Source: Eubacterium sp.
Lineage (GTDB): Bacteria; Bacillota; Clostridia; Lachnospirales; Lachnospiraceae
DNA length: 53,498 bases
NCBI GenBank assembly: GCA_024684035.1
Contig: JAIKXQ010000001.1
Coordinates: 1-53,498, forward strand
Reading direction: 5' to 3'
Shown: piece by piece, positions 8,425 through 17,807 of the stretch
How positions within the stretch are numbered: the first letter of the stretch is position 1
How the letters are laid out: each line of letters begins with the position of its first letter
Program-made: the position numbers and the translations under genes
Notes under the pieces: model-generated
Database searches by the model: none
Seen by the model: the letters and a program-made list of their open reading frames with translations, nothing else
Told to the model about the DNA's origin: nothing

Positions 8425-9330
8425 CTACCTCTCCGCCTTTCGAATGGCGGCATTCAGCATATTCAACACTCTCTTCTTGTCGGTACTCCACAGCGGGGCA
8501 ATCAGTAGTTTCCTCGGACCGTCTCCAGTCATCCTGTGAATCACCGTGTGCTCGGGCAAAAGTTTCAGGCAGTCCACCACGGTTTCACAATAGGACTCCG
8601 GTGTAAAAAGTCCGAAGGGTTTTTCTTCATATTCTTTTGCCAGCGCCGTTCCCTTTAATATATGAAGAAGCTGAAGTTTGATCCCGTCAAGCTCCGGCCG
8701 GAGAGCTGCCAGATACCGCACCGTCTCCAACATCATCTCTTTCGTCTCTCCCGGAAGTCCCAGAATCACATGGACAATTACGGTCAGTCCCGCCGCCTTG
8801 AGTCTCCGGTAGGCGTCCTCAAAAACTTCAAGCCTGTAGCCCCGGTGGACGCGATCCGCTGTCTCCTGATGAATGGTCTGGAGCCCCAGTTCTACCCAGA
8901 CCGGTTTCTTCATGTTCAGTTCACGAAGCATCTCAACTTTCTCTTTCTCCAGACAGTCCGGTCTGGTTCCCACCGAGAGACCGACGATTTCCTCCCGGTT
9001 TAAGGCGGTGGTAAAGATCTCCCTTAACCTGTCCACATCACCGTAGGTGCCGGTGAAGGATTGAAAGTATGCGATGTATTTTCTCTGATCCGGAGGAATC
9101 GACGCAGGAATCTTTGCGTCCACCTTTTTTCTTGCCTCTTCAATCTGCTCGTCAATGGGGCAAAAAGACGCAGCAAAATCTCCGGAACCACCCTCCGAAC
9201 AGAAGGTACAGCCTCCGGTTCCCACACGTCCGTCTCTGTTGGGGCAGGTACAGCCCGCGGACAGCGAGAGTTTGTATACTTTCTGGCCGAACTGCCTTTT
9301 CAGTTCATCCGACAATCTCCTGATTTCCAT
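8425..9330 (-). CDS. YhcC/YtqA-type radical SAM protein (TIGR01212 family)
   Basis: A 301-residue radical SAM protein of the YhcC/YtqA family. The start at 9330 is preceded by AAGGAG (the open frame runs further to 9378). The cysteine group C27, C29, C41, C44 sits in the family motif CPNRDGRVGTGGCTFC, with SVGTRPDCL and VHVILGLPGET later in the barrel. The family is widespread and linked to RNA modification in some bacteria, but the reaction performed here cannot be read from the sequence. It is divergent from rqcH at 9414, with an 83-base shared upstream region. The stop lies 96 bases upstream of the 5'-nucleotidase-like start, on the same strand. Confidence 0.88.
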   Translation of the reverse strand: MEIRRLSDELKRQFGQKVYKLSLSAGCTCPNRDGRVGTGGCTFCSEGGSGDFAASFCPIDEQIEEARKKVDAKIPASIPPDQRKYIAYFQSFTGTYGDVDRLREIFTTALNREEIVGLSVGTRPDCLEKEKVEMLRELNMKKPVWVELGLQTIHQETADRVHRGYRLEVFEDAYRRLKAAGLTVIVHVILGLPGETKEMMLETVRYLAALRPELDGIKLQLLHILKGTALAKEYEEKPFGLFTPESYCETVVDCLKLLPEHTVIHRMTGDGPRKLLIAPLWSTDKKRVLNMLNAAIRKAER

Positions 9331-9413
9331 GTTCGTCTCCTTAGTGTATAATGGTATGGTTATAGAAAAGTATAACATGAAGTTTTTTATATGAATTCAT
9401 TTGAGGTAAAAAC

Positions 9414-11159
9414 ATGGCATTTGATGGTATTACCATAGCAAATATTCGCAGTGAACTGGATCACACCCTCTCCGGCGGCCATCTGGCAAAGATTATTCAG
9501 CCGGAGCCGGACGAGCTGATTCTCACTGTAAAAAACAACAGCAAACAGTATCGTGTTCTCCTCTCCGCAGGTGCTTCTCTGCCGCTGGCCTATATCGCCT
9601 CGGAGAACAAGCAGGCGCCCATGAACGCCCCGAATTTCTGTATGCTGCTCCGAAAGCACCTCTCCGGAGGTTTTTTGAAAGCCGTCACCCAGCCTGGTCT
9701 GGAGCGTGTTATTTCCTTTCATATTGAACACCGCAACGAACTGGGTGATCTGAAAGAATACCGTCTGGTACTGGAGCTGATGGGCAAACACAGCAACCTG
9801 ATCCTTGTGAACGACGAAAACAAGATCATCGATTCCATCAAGAGAATCTCCTTTAACGTCAGTTCCGTCCGGGAAGTGCTTCCGGGGAGAGATTATTTCA
9901 TTCCCCAGACACAGGACAAACTTGATCCCATGAGCATTTCGGAAAAAGAATTCGGGGAAGCTGTTTTTTCCAGAGAGACGCCACTGTTCAAGGCACTGTA
10001 CACTTCCCTCACCGGTTTTTCACCTGTGATCGCAGAGGAACTCTGTACCAGGGCCGGCATCGACGCGGACGCAGCTGCCGACGCGCTCTCGGAGCCAGAG
10101 CGACTCCATCTTTATCACACCTTCGAACATCTCATAGAGGATGTGCGCACAGAGAACTTCGCCCCGAACATCGTCTACAAAAACGGAGAGCCCTTTGAAT
10201 ATGCCTCTCTGGAACTCACACAGTTCCCGAATCTGGAGAAAGAGACGTATGATTCTGTCTCCGCGCTGATCGAACACTACTACGCGGAAAAAGAACTGCG
10301 CACAAGAATCCGGCAGAGATCCACCGACCTCAGGAAGATCGTGAATACCGCTCTGGAGAGAAACGGTCGAACCCTTTCCCTTCAGGAAAAACAGATGCAT
10401 GACACAGAAAAACGCGAGAAGTACCGGATCTATGGCGAACTGCTCAACACCTACGGCTATTCACTTGCGCCCGGCGCAAAAGAAATGGAGACCATCAATT
10501 ACTACACCAACGAACCGGTCACTGTGCCGCTGGATCCGCTCCTTTCCGCAGCCGAGAACGCAAAGCATTATTTTGAGCGCTATAACAAACTGAAGAGAAC
10601 AGCGGAGGCTCTCTCTGAGCGAATCCTTGGAACCAAAAGCGACATCGAACATCTCGAGAGCATTTCCGCTTCTCTGGACATTGCCAGAGACGAGGCCGAT
10701 CTGCAGGAGATCCGGGATGAGCTGGCGGACTACGGCTATCTGAAACACAAAGGTCCGGCCGGCAGAAAGAAAAAAGAAAAAGCCCGGCCGCTTCACTACA
10801 TCTCCAGTGACGGCTTCGATATCTACGTGGGCAAGAACAATTATCAGAACGAACAGGTAACCTTCAAAATCGGCGGAAGTAACGATATGTGGTTCCATGC
10901 CAACGATCTGCCCGGTTCCCACGTACTCGTGAAATCCGACGGAAGGGAAATCCCTGATTCCACCTACGAAGAGGCAGGCCGTCTCGCCGCCTTCTATTCC
11001 AAGGCAAAGACAGCACCGAAGGTTGAGATCGACTACACCCTTCGCAAAAACCTCCACAAAGCCAACGGCGGTCGTCCCGGCTTTGTGGTCTACCACACAA
11101 ACTATTCCATGATGTCCCGTCCGGATATCCACGACATCCGGGAGGCTGACAATACCTGA
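9414..11159 (+). CDS. rqcH: Rqc2 homolog RqcH (NFACT family)
   Basis: Ribosome quality-control factor that binds stalled 50S subunits carrying peptidyl-tRNA and directs C-terminal alanine tailing; older annotations call it fibronectin-binding protein FbpA. The 581-residue protein has NFACT-N (1-about 200), a HhH-like region, a charged coiled coil (about 270-440) and NFACT-R (about 455-570, including GGSNDMWFHANDLPGSHV). The Asp97-Arg98 pair needed in B. subtilis RqcH is Glu97-Arg98 here, a conservative change. The start follows a GAGGT box. A GC hairpin (11165-11171 with 11193-11199) follows the stop but lacks a T-run. Confidence 0.92.
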   Translation: MAFDGITIANIRSELDHTLSGGHLAKIIQPEPDELILTVKNNSKQYRVLLSAGASLPLAYIASENKQAPMNAPNFCMLLRKHLSGGFLKAVTQPGLERVISFHIEHRNELGDLKEYRLVLELMGKHSNLILVNDENKIIDSIKRISFNVSSVREVLPGRDYFIPQTQDKLDPMSISEKEFGEAVFSRETPLFKALYTSLTGFSPVIAEELCTRAGIDADAAADALSEPERLHLYHTFEHLIEDVRTENFAPNIVYKNGEPFEYASLELTQFPNLEKETYDSVSALIEHYYAEKELRTRIRQRSTDLRKIVNTALERNGRTLSLQEKQMHDTEKREKYRIYGELLNTYGYSLAPGAKEMETINYYTNEPVTVPLDPLLSAAENAKHYFERYNKLKRTAEALSERILGTKSDIEHLESISASLDIARDEADLQEIRDELADYGYLKHKGPAGRKKKEKARPLHYISSDGFDIYVGKNNYQNEQVTFKIGGSNDMWFHANDLPGSHVLVKSDGREIPDSTYEEAGRLAAFYSKAKTAPKVEIDYTLRKNLHKANGGRPGFVVYHTNYSMMSRPDIHDIREADNT

Positions 11160-11297
11160 GAGAGGCCGCTCCTCTCATGCGCCTCATGAAGCGAGCGGCT
11201 TCCACACGTATTGTGGACAACAGAAACATGTAACAAAGATCTATTTCGTAAACAGATCTGAAAAAAGGGAATGAAACAGTAAGGGGGAATTCACAGA

Positions 11298-13766
11298 ATG
11301 AAACGAAAGAAGAAAAACGTGACTTCTGTTCAGAAGACACCTGAAAGAATACCAATGAAACAACGCTATCAGGCGGACGCCGATTTCGGACTGACCGCCG
11401 AGCAGGTAAAGGAATACCGGGCTCACGGATGGGACAACCGCTCTGTCGCGCCTCCCTCCAAATCCGTGTCAGACATTGTCAAATCCAATGTCTTCACCTA
11501 TTTCAACCTGATCTTTCTTCTGCTCTCGGTCATCCTCTTCCTGGTAGGCGCCTACCGGGATATGAGTTTTTTGCCGATTATCATCGCCAACTCTCTGATC
11601 GGTATCGTGCAGGAGCTCTCCGCTAAGAAGACGCTGGATAACCTGACGGTGCTCAACGCTCCGAAGGCAACCGTTGTTCGAAACGGCAAGACAAAGACCA
11701 TTGCGGCAGAACGACTTGTTCTCGACGATATCGTCATTTTTTCCGCAGGCGCTCAGATTCCTGCCGACGCGAAAGTCATCAAGGGAAGCGTAAAAGTAAA
11801 CGAATCCCTGCTCACCGGTGAGTCCGACGAGATCGTAAAGAATCCGGGAGATTCTCTCATGTCCGGTTCTTTTATCGTCTCAGGAAGTTGCCATGCGCGG
11901 TTGGAAAAAATCGGTGAGGATTCCTATGTCAACAAGCTGACCATGGAAGCCAAGGCCGCCAGAGTCGGCGAACAGTCCGAGATGATCCGTTCCATCGACA
12001 AGATCGTCCTGATCGCCGGCATCAGCATCGTTCCCATCGGTCTGATCCTCTTCTATCAGGGATACTGGATTCAGCAGAACTCCATGAAGGAAAGCGTAAC
12101 GTCCATGGTAGCCGCCGTCATCGGTATGATTCCGGAAGGTCTCTACCTGCTCTCCAGCGTAACACTGGCCGTCAGTGCCGCCCGTCTCGCCATGAAAAAG
12201 GTTCTCGTCCACGACATGAAGTGTATTGAGACCCTGGCCCGGGTAGATGTGCTCTGCGTAGACAAGACAGGTACCATCACGGAAAACAAGATGCTGGTTC
12301 AGGATGTTATCACCCTGGAACCTTATGAGAACGACAAGAGCATTCCGCCCATCGAAGAACTCCTCAGCAACTTTGCCGAGGCGCAGGAAGCGGACAATAT
12401 CACCATGGAAGCCATGAAAGAACGGTTCACGACACCGGGCGCGGATCCAGTCGTAGATGTCACCGGTTTTTCCTCCGCGTACAAATACAGCAGTGCCACC
12501 TTCAACTCCGGCTCCTATGTACTTGGCGCTCCGGAATTCATTCTCCGTGGCGACTATGACACCTACAGGGAACAGATCGAGGCACAGGGCAAACTCGGTT
12601 ACCGTGTACTTGTCTTCGGAAAGTATCCGGCAAAACCGGACGGTGGCAAACTCCTGGGCACCGTCACTCCCTACGCCCTGGTCATCGTGGCCAATAAGAT
12701 TCGCAACGACGCAAAGAAGACCTTCCAGTATTTCCACCGCCAGGGCGTGGAAGTAAAGGTTATCTCCGGAGATAATCCGGTCACCGTATCCGAGGTGGCA
12801 AAACAGGCCGGCATCGCCAACGCAGACCTGTACGTGGATGCCTCCACCCTGAAGACAGAAAAAGACATTGACGAGGCAATGAAAAAATACGTAGTCTTCG
12901 GCCGCGTTACGCCCAACCAGAAGCGTGCCTTCGTACAGGCGCTGAAGAAACAGAAACATACCGTTGCCATGACCGGCGACGGTGTCAATGACGTTCTGGC
13001 GCTTAAGGACGCGGACTGTTCCGTGGCCATGGCCGCAGGATCCGACGCAGCAGCCCAGGCAGCCCAGATCGTTCTTCTGGACAATGACTTCGCCCATATG
13101 CCGCAGATCGTCGGTGAAGGACGACAGGTGGTCAACAACCTGGAGCGCTCCGGAAGCCTCTTCCTCGTGAAGAATATCTTCTCCCTGCTGCTCTCACTGT
13201 TCAGTATCTTTGTGGCCATGAGCTACCCGCTCCGCCCGTCACAGATCTCACTGATCAGTGCCTTCACGATCGGACTTCCCGGCTTCCTGAACTCACAGAT
13301 TCCGAACAGAGACCGCATCACAGGAAACTTCCTGCACAACATCATCCGACGCGCAATACCGGCCGCCCTGACCGATTTCATCGTCATCGCCAGCCTGGTA
13401 ATCTTCGGAGAAGTCTTTGCTGTGAGCTCCAAGGATATCTCAACAGCCAGCGCGATCCTGATGGCAATCGTAGGCTTCATGATCCTCTATCACATCATGA
13501 AACCCATGAACAAAATCAAATGGGGAATCTGGGGAATCTGCCTCGCAGGCATGTTGTTCTGCCTGGCCTTCATGCACAGTTTCTTCGGAATCACCGGAAT
13601 GTCCATGCGATGCATCATGCTCTTCGTGGTCTTCTCAATCACCACAGAGCCTATCCTCCGCTACCTCATCAAACTCCAGCACCTTGCCGGACGCGGAATG
13701 CACCGCATGGCAGATGCCCTCAAGGGAACGCGCAAGGCGCTCCTGGACAGCTACGACGAAGTTTAA
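11298..13766 (+). CDS. Cation-transporting P-type ATPase (CtpE-like)
   Basis: An 822-residue membrane pump with the canonical P-type ATPase motifs: TGES (173-176, actuator), IPEGL (278-282, in M4), the phosphorylated D322 in DKTGT, and TGDGVND (559-565). Predicted helices lie at about 65-105, 235-300 and six more after residue 610. There is no N-terminal heavy-metal-binding domain, and the IPEGL motif and overall shape resemble Mycobacterium CtpE and calcium-type pumps. Ca2+ or another divalent cation is the likely substrate, but this is inference. A purine-rich AGGGGG box lies ten bases upstream. It is convergent with oadA and shares a terminator. Confidence 0.88.
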   Translation: MKRKKKNVTSVQKTPERIPMKQRYQADADFGLTAEQVKEYRAHGWDNRSVAPPSKSVSDIVKSNVFTYFNLIFLLLSVILFLVGAYRDMSFLPIIIANSLIGIVQELSAKKTLDNLTVLNAPKATVVRNGKTKTIAAERLVLDDIVIFSAGAQIPADAKVIKGSVKVNESLLTGESDEIVKNPGDSLMSGSFIVSGSCHARLEKIGEDSYVNKLTMEAKAARVGEQSEMIRSIDKIVLIAGISIVPIGLILFYQGYWIQQNSMKESVTSMVAAVIGMIPEGLYLLSSVTLAVSAARLAMKKVLVHDMKCIETLARVDVLCVDKTGTITENKMLVQDVITLEPYENDKSIPPIEELLSNFAEAQEADNITMEAMKERFTTPGADPVVDVTGFSSAYKYSSATFNSGSYVLGAPEFILRGDYDTYREQIEAQGKLGYRVLVFGKYPAKPDGGKLLGTVTPYALVIVANKIRNDAKKTFQYFHRQGVEVKVISGDNPVTVSEVAKQAGIANADLYVDASTLKTEKDIDEAMKKYVVFGRVTPNQKRAFVQALKKQKHTVAMTGDGVNDVLALKDADCSVAMAAGSDAAAQAAQIVLLDNDFAHMPQIVGEGRQVVNNLERSGSLFLVKNIFSLLLSLFSIFVAMSYPLRPSQISLISAFTIGLPGFLNSQIPNRDRITGNFLHNIIRRAIPAALTDFIVIASLVIFGEVFAVSSKDISTASAILMAIVGFMILYHIMKPMNKIKWGIWGICLAGMLFCLAFMHSFFGITGMSMRCIMLFVVFSITTEPILRYLIKLQHLAGRGMHRMADALKGTRKALLDSYDEV

Positions 13767-13802
13767 AAAAGCCCCGCGGCCATCAGGCCGCGGGGCTTTT
13801 TT
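13765..13802. terminator. Strong bidirectional terminator
   Basis: An 11-bp perfect GC stem (13771-13781 with 13786-13796) has the loop ATCA. It is flanked by six A residues on the left and six T residues on the right, so it works for both the plus-strand ATPase gene and the minus-strand oadA operon. Confidence 0.95.
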
Positions 13803-13813
13803 ACAATCCAATC

Positions 13814-15226
13814 TTAGACCGGATATGCTTTATTCTCTTTGTCAGCCTTTGTGGCATCTACGCCAGTCTGCTGTGCATCTCTGTACTTGAAGAAGTCTGT
13901 AGCAACCTGCGGGAACAGAGCATAGCTCAGTGTATCCTCATCCTGCTGCTTGTAAGCTGCAACTTCTTTCTCGAACTGAGGAAGTCCCGGCTCCAGATCG
14001 TCTGCAGGACGATGTGTGATCGGCTTCTCATCTCCGAGAGCTTTCTTCTGAAGCTCAGCATTTACAGGATCTGTTGTCTTTCCGTACTTGCCGGCAAGGA
14101 TATCCTTTGTCTGCTGTGTGATCATCTTGTAACGCTCACCCATAACAACGTTGAATACAGCCTGTGTACCGACGATCTGGGAAGAAGGTGTAACCAGCGG
14201 AGGGTTACCAAGGTCTTTACGTACCTTCGGAACTTCTTCAAGAACATCGTAGAACTTGTCCTCAGCGTGCTGCTGTGCAAGCTGACTGGTAAGGTTGGAA
14301 AGCATTCCACCAGGTACCTGGTATACCAGAGTCTTGATGTTGACACCCATGTTCTTCGGGTTGAGCAGTCCGGAATCCAGACACTCGTCTCTGTACGGAC
14401 GGAAGTAATCTGCAATCTCCTCGAGAAGCTTCATGTCCAGACCTGTATCGTAAGGTGTTCCCTGGAAGGTCTTTACCATAACCTCAGTTGCCGGCTGGGA
14501 TGTTCCCAGAGCGAACGGAGACATAGCAGTATCGATAATATCAACACCGGCCTCAACAGCCTTCATGTATGTCATGGAAGCTACACCGGATGTGTAATGT
14601 GTATGAAGCTCGATCGGAAGCTTTGTAACTTCTTTCATTGCTGTGATCAGCTCTGTAGCCTGGTAAGGAAGCAGAAGACCTGCCATATCCTTGATACAGA
14701 TGGAGTCAGCACCCATCTCCTCAATTGCTTTCGCAATGTTTGTCCAGTAATCCAGAGTGTAGGAATCACCCAGTGTGTAGGAAAGAGCTACCTGTGCCTC
14801 TGCGCCCTTCTCTTTGTTACATGCTGTAACTGCTGTCTGGAGGTTACGAAGGTCATTCAGACAGTCGAAGATACGAATGACATCGATACCGTTTGCAACA
14901 GATTTCTGAACGAAATACTCTACAACATCATCCGGATACGGATTGTATCCGAGAATGTTCTGTCCACGGAAAAGCATCTGCAGCTTTGTATTCTTGAAGC
15001 CGTCGCGGAGTTTGCGAAGTCTCTCCCACGGATCCTCATTCAGGAAACGAAGGCAGGAGTCGAAAGTCGCACCGCCCCAGCACTCTACTGCGTGATATCC
15101 AACCTGATCCATCTTGTCGATAATCGGAAGCATCACTTCGGTAGGCATACGAGTCGCAATCAGGGACTGATGCGCATCACGAAGGATCGTCTCCGTAATC
15201 TTAACAGGCTTTTTTTCTACAGCCAT
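13814..15226 (-). CDS. oadA: Oxaloacetate decarboxylase / pyruvate carboxyltransferase alpha subunit
   Basis: Transfers a carboxyl group between oxaloacetate and biotin (or biotin and pyruvate). The 470-residue protein is the HMGL-like barrel plus the conserved carboxylase domain: metal-site RDAHQ (D17), the catalytic or carbamylated Lys region IKDMAG (K179) and HTHYTSG (H208, H210). It lacks the C-terminal biotinyl domain of Klebsiella-type OadA; biotin is carried by the separate protein at 16504. The start at 15226 has AGGAGG upstream, and the open frame extends 21 further codons without support. It is the last gene of the operon and ends at the bidirectional terminator. Confidence 0.93.
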   Translation of the reverse strand: MAVEKKPVKITETILRDAHQSLIATRMPTEVMLPIIDKMDQVGYHAVECWGGATFDSCLRFLNEDPWERLRKLRDGFKNTKLQMLFRGQNILGYNPYPDDVVEYFVQKSVANGIDVIRIFDCLNDLRNLQTAVTACNKEKGAEAQVALSYTLGDSYTLDYWTNIAKAIEEMGADSICIKDMAGLLLPYQATELITAMKEVTKLPIELHTHYTSGVASMTYMKAVEAGVDIIDTAMSPFALGTSQPATEVMVKTFQGTPYDTGLDMKLLEEIADYFRPYRDECLDSGLLNPKNMGVNIKTLVYQVPGGMLSNLTSQLAQQHAEDKFYDVLEEVPKVRKDLGNPPLVTPSSQIVGTQAVFNVVMGERYKMITQQTKDILAGKYGKTTDPVNAELQKKALGDEKPITHRPADDLEPGLPQFEKEVAAYKQQDEDTLSYALFPQVATDFFKYRDAQQTGVDATKADKENKAYPV

Positions 15227-15318
15227 TTTTAATCCTCCTATTATCAGAACCCCGGGGACAGGGATGAGCCTGCCCCGGAAACATTTCATTGACTATATCC
15301 GATGCATCGGAAAAGTGA

Positions 15319-16476
15319 TTATTTGATTCCGTATACAGCCATGAAGGTACCGGCAGCAACTGCTGTACCGATAACTCCGGCTACATTCGGTCCCATGGCG
15401 TGCATCAGAAGGAAGTTTGTCGGATCAGCCTCGGCTCCGACTTTCTGAGACACACGGGCTGCCATCGGAACGGCAGATACACCGGCAGAACCGATCAACG
15501 GATTGATTCTTCCCTTGGTGAGTACGCACATCAGTTTTCCGAGAAGGACACCACCGGCTGTACCGAAGATGAACGCGGCAAGTCCGAGGAATACGATCTT
15601 CAGAGTGTCAACATTCAGGAATGCCTCTGCGGATGTTGTAGCACCTACAGATGTTCCCAGAAGGATAACTACGATGTACATCATAGCATTGGAAGCTGTC
15701 TCTGTGAGCTGTTTAACTACTCCACTCTCACGGAAGAGGTTTCCGAGCATAAGCATACCTACCAGCGGAGCTGTTGTAGGAAGGATCAGACAAACTACGA
15801 TAGTAATTACGATCGGGAAGAGGATTTTCTCAAGCTTGGATACAGGACGAAGCTGACCCATTTTGATCTTACGCTCTTTCTCTGTTGTAAGAAGTTTCAT
15901 TACCGGCGGCTGGATAATCGGAACCAGGGACATGTAGGAATATGCCGCTACGGCAATCGGTCCCATGAGTCCTGTCTGTCCAAGCTTACCTGCAAGGAAG
16001 ATGGATGTAGGTCCATCAGCACCACCGATGATAGAAATAGAAGCAGCTGCTTTTCCGTTGAATCCAAGGAAGATTGCAAGGAAGTAAGCAACGTAGATAC
16101 CGAGCTGAGCTGCAGCGCCAAGCAGGAAAGAGATCGGGTTGGCGATCAGCGGAGCGAAATCGGTCATAGCTCCGACACCCATGAAGATCAGGGACGGAAG
16201 AATTGACCACTCATCCATCTGGAAGAAATACCACAGAAGTCCGCCGGCATGCTCTGTGCCTGCTGCGTCCACTGTCGGTCCGGCAATGATGTCCGGATAA
16301 ATATTTACCAGAAGCATACCAAAAGCAATCGGTACAAGAAGAAGAGGCTCAAAGTCATGTGCAATGGCAAGGTAAAGGAATACCAGTGCTACTGCGATCA
16401 TGATCCAGTTTTTCCAGTCCATGTTGCTGAGCGGAGCACTCTGGCCAAGCAGATTATTTAATGTTTGTGCAATCAT
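15319..16476 (-). CDS. oadB: Na+-transporting decarboxylase beta subunit
   Basis: Integral membrane subunit that decarboxylates carboxybiotin and exports Na+. The 385-residue protein has many hydrophobic helices and the hallmark IIGGADGPTSIF (150-160), containing the essential Asp (D154, equivalent to D203 of Klebsiella OadB). A second conserved region is GSAGVSAVPMAARV. GGAGGT precedes the start. The protein is close to the GcdB/MmdB/OadB group; the sequence alone does not separate these names. Confidence 0.94.
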   Translation of the reverse strand: MIAQTLNNLLGQSAPLSNMDWKNWIMIAVALVFLYLAIAHDFEPLLLVPIAFGMLLVNIYPDIIAGPTVDAAGTEHAGGLLWYFFQMDEWSILPSLIFMGVGAMTDFAPLIANPISFLLGAAAQLGIYVAYFLAIFLGFNGKAAASISIIGGADGPTSIFLAGKLGQTGLMGPIAVAAYSYMSLVPIIQPPVMKLLTTEKERKIKMGQLRPVSKLEKILFPIVITIVVCLILPTTAPLVGMLMLGNLFRESGVVKQLTETASNAMMYIVVILLGTSVGATTSAEAFLNVDTLKIVFLGLAAFIFGTAGGVLLGKLMCVLTKGRINPLIGSAGVSAVPMAARVSQKVGAEADPTNFLLMHAMGPNVAGVIGTAVAAGTFMAVYGIK

Positions 16477-16503
16477 TTTTTACCTCCGGGTTGAACTCAT
16501 CCA

Positions 16504-16896
16504 TTAGTTCATTGTAGCAAGAACATCACCGTTCTCAACTGCATCACCTGTGCTTACGTTGATGGAAGCGATTGTTCCATCCTGTGGTGCAACTACCGGG
16601 ATCTCCATCTTCATAGCCTCAAGTGTAACAACCGGATCTCCGGATTTTACGGAAGAACCAACTGCAGCATCGATTCTTACAATCTTACCCGGTACACTTG
16701 CTTTTACTTCTACGCCGCCTGCTGCGCCTGCCGGAGCTGCTGCCGGTGCAGGTGCTGCCGCCGGTGCAGCTGCAGGTGCAGGTGCTGCTGCCGGAGCTGC
16801 TGCGGGAGCGGCTGCCTGAACAACACCGTTTGTTGTTCCCTCTTCAACGGTTACCTGGTAAACAGTACCATTCACTGTAACTGTATAGTTTTTCAT
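16504..16896 (-). CDS. Biotin carrier protein of the Na+-pumping decarboxylase
   Basis: A 130-residue biotinyl protein. An N-terminal beta segment (1-27) leads to an Ala/Pro-rich flexible linker (28-58) and a biotinyl domain. The domain has the motif EAMKMEI, with K96 as the biotinylation site. It shuttles the carboxyl group between the carboxyltransferases (mmdA, oadA) and the membrane subunit OadB. The linker is of the kind found in glutaconyl-CoA and methylmalonyl-CoA decarboxylase gamma subunits. AAGGAGGA precedes the start. The gene sits between the OadG-like and oadB genes with short gaps. Confidence 0.94.
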   Translation of the reverse strand: MKNYTVTVNGTVYQVTVEEGTTNGVVQAAAPAAAPAAAPAPAAAPAAAPAPAAAPAGAAGGVEVKASVPGKIVRIDAAVGSSVKSGDPVVTLEAMKMEIPVVAPQDGTIASINVSTGDAVENGDVLATMN

Positions 16897-16909
16897 CGAA
16901 ATATCCTCC

Positions 16910-17794
16910 TTATACTCGTTTCCATCTTCTGGTTCCGACTTTGCGAACCGAACGTACTACATAACCGCTTTCAGACGGTTCATCTGCCATTGCTGCAGCA
17001 AGAGCTGCTGCGATTACAGCCGCGATCTCAGTATCTGATGTCATGCCATTGGCAGCGGCTGCCGGCGATGCTTTTGCGGATCCAAGAGATTTCTGAACCG
17101 GTTTTGCAGGTACCTCAACATCAGATTTAGCTTTTTTTGACTTTGCATCCGGGTTCGGAATAAATCTGAACAGCCAGATGATAAAGATAAGAATGATAAG
17201 AACCGAGAATACGGTAAGAAGACCTACTACCATGTTCTGAGCAGCCTGTTTCATCAGCTCGCCGGTAGGATATTTCACGGTCATCTCGTAGTTTCTGAAA
17301 CCGGAAGCCATCACTCTGTTGAGAACGACCTCGTTCTCCTCATCGAAATACATGGTTACGTCCGCGTCATATTTGCTGAACTCTACAACAGCTTTGACTA
17401 CGATTTTGGAGTCCTTTGTCTGAGCCTTATCGATCTGAACGGAACCTTTCTTGACATTTTTGTAGTCACCGACAATCTTCTTGTTCTCTTTCCAGGAATT
17501 ATTGAAGATCTCGTAAACGGCACCGCCGTTGGCAGCCATATCATCGAGCTGTGAATCATCGAAGGTATATACCTGCTGAAGGAAGTTATCTACCATCTGG
17601 AGGTATTGATCTTTATTCGCATCACCGGTTGCCACATAGTTGCTTTCCGGCTCTTCTTCCACACTGGTGGTCTGAACTGCTCCCTCAGATGTAGCAGCAG
17701 GCTCCTCCGCAAATACCGGAACAGAACCCATGATCAGCATCATGCAGACAGCAAGGATGAGAGCGAGAGAAATTTTTCTTTTGCTAGTTTTCAT
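16910..17794 (-). CDS. OadG/MmdD-like membrane subunit with extended extracytoplasmic domain
   Basis: A 294-residue protein starting at 17794 (GAGAGGT upstream; the open frame runs to 17872 inside mmdA). It has a Sec signal peptide (1-29), an exported domain of about 150 residues (50-180), a transmembrane helix (187-210), a Lys-rich cytoplasmic stretch and an Ala-rich C-terminus ending GTRRWKRV. The C-terminal part matches the delta/gamma (OadG/MmdD) subunits that hold the pump together. Classical OadG is only about 80-100 residues, so the exported domain is an addition of unknown role. It lies between mmdA (13-base gap) and the biotin carrier. Confidence 0.82.
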   Translation of the reverse strand: MKTSKRKISLALILAVCMMLIMGSVPVFAEEPAATSEGAVQTTSVEEEPESNYVATGDANKDQYLQMVDNFLQQVYTFDDSQLDDMAANGGAVYEIFNNSWKENKKIVGDYKNVKKGSVQIDKAQTKDSKIVVKAVVEFSKYDADVTMYFDEENEVVLNRVMASGFRNYEMTVKYPTGELMKQAAQNMVVGLLTVFSVLIILIFIIWLFRFIPNPDAKSKKAKSDVEVPAKPVQKSLGSAKASPAAAANGMTSDTEIAAVIAAALAAAMADEPSESGYVVRSVRKVGTRRWKRV

Positions 17795-17807
17795 CGTTTT
17801 ACCTCTC

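Noticed and set aside
11880-13097. A 405-codon minus-strand frame opposite the P-type ATPase
   Set aside because: Shadow of a gene with intact P-type motifs.
13520-15232. A 570-codon plus-strand frame across the ATPase end and oadA
   Set aside because: It starts inside the ATPase gene, crosses a strong bidirectional terminator and runs opposite oadA; its product is Cys/Leu-rich with no family resemblance.
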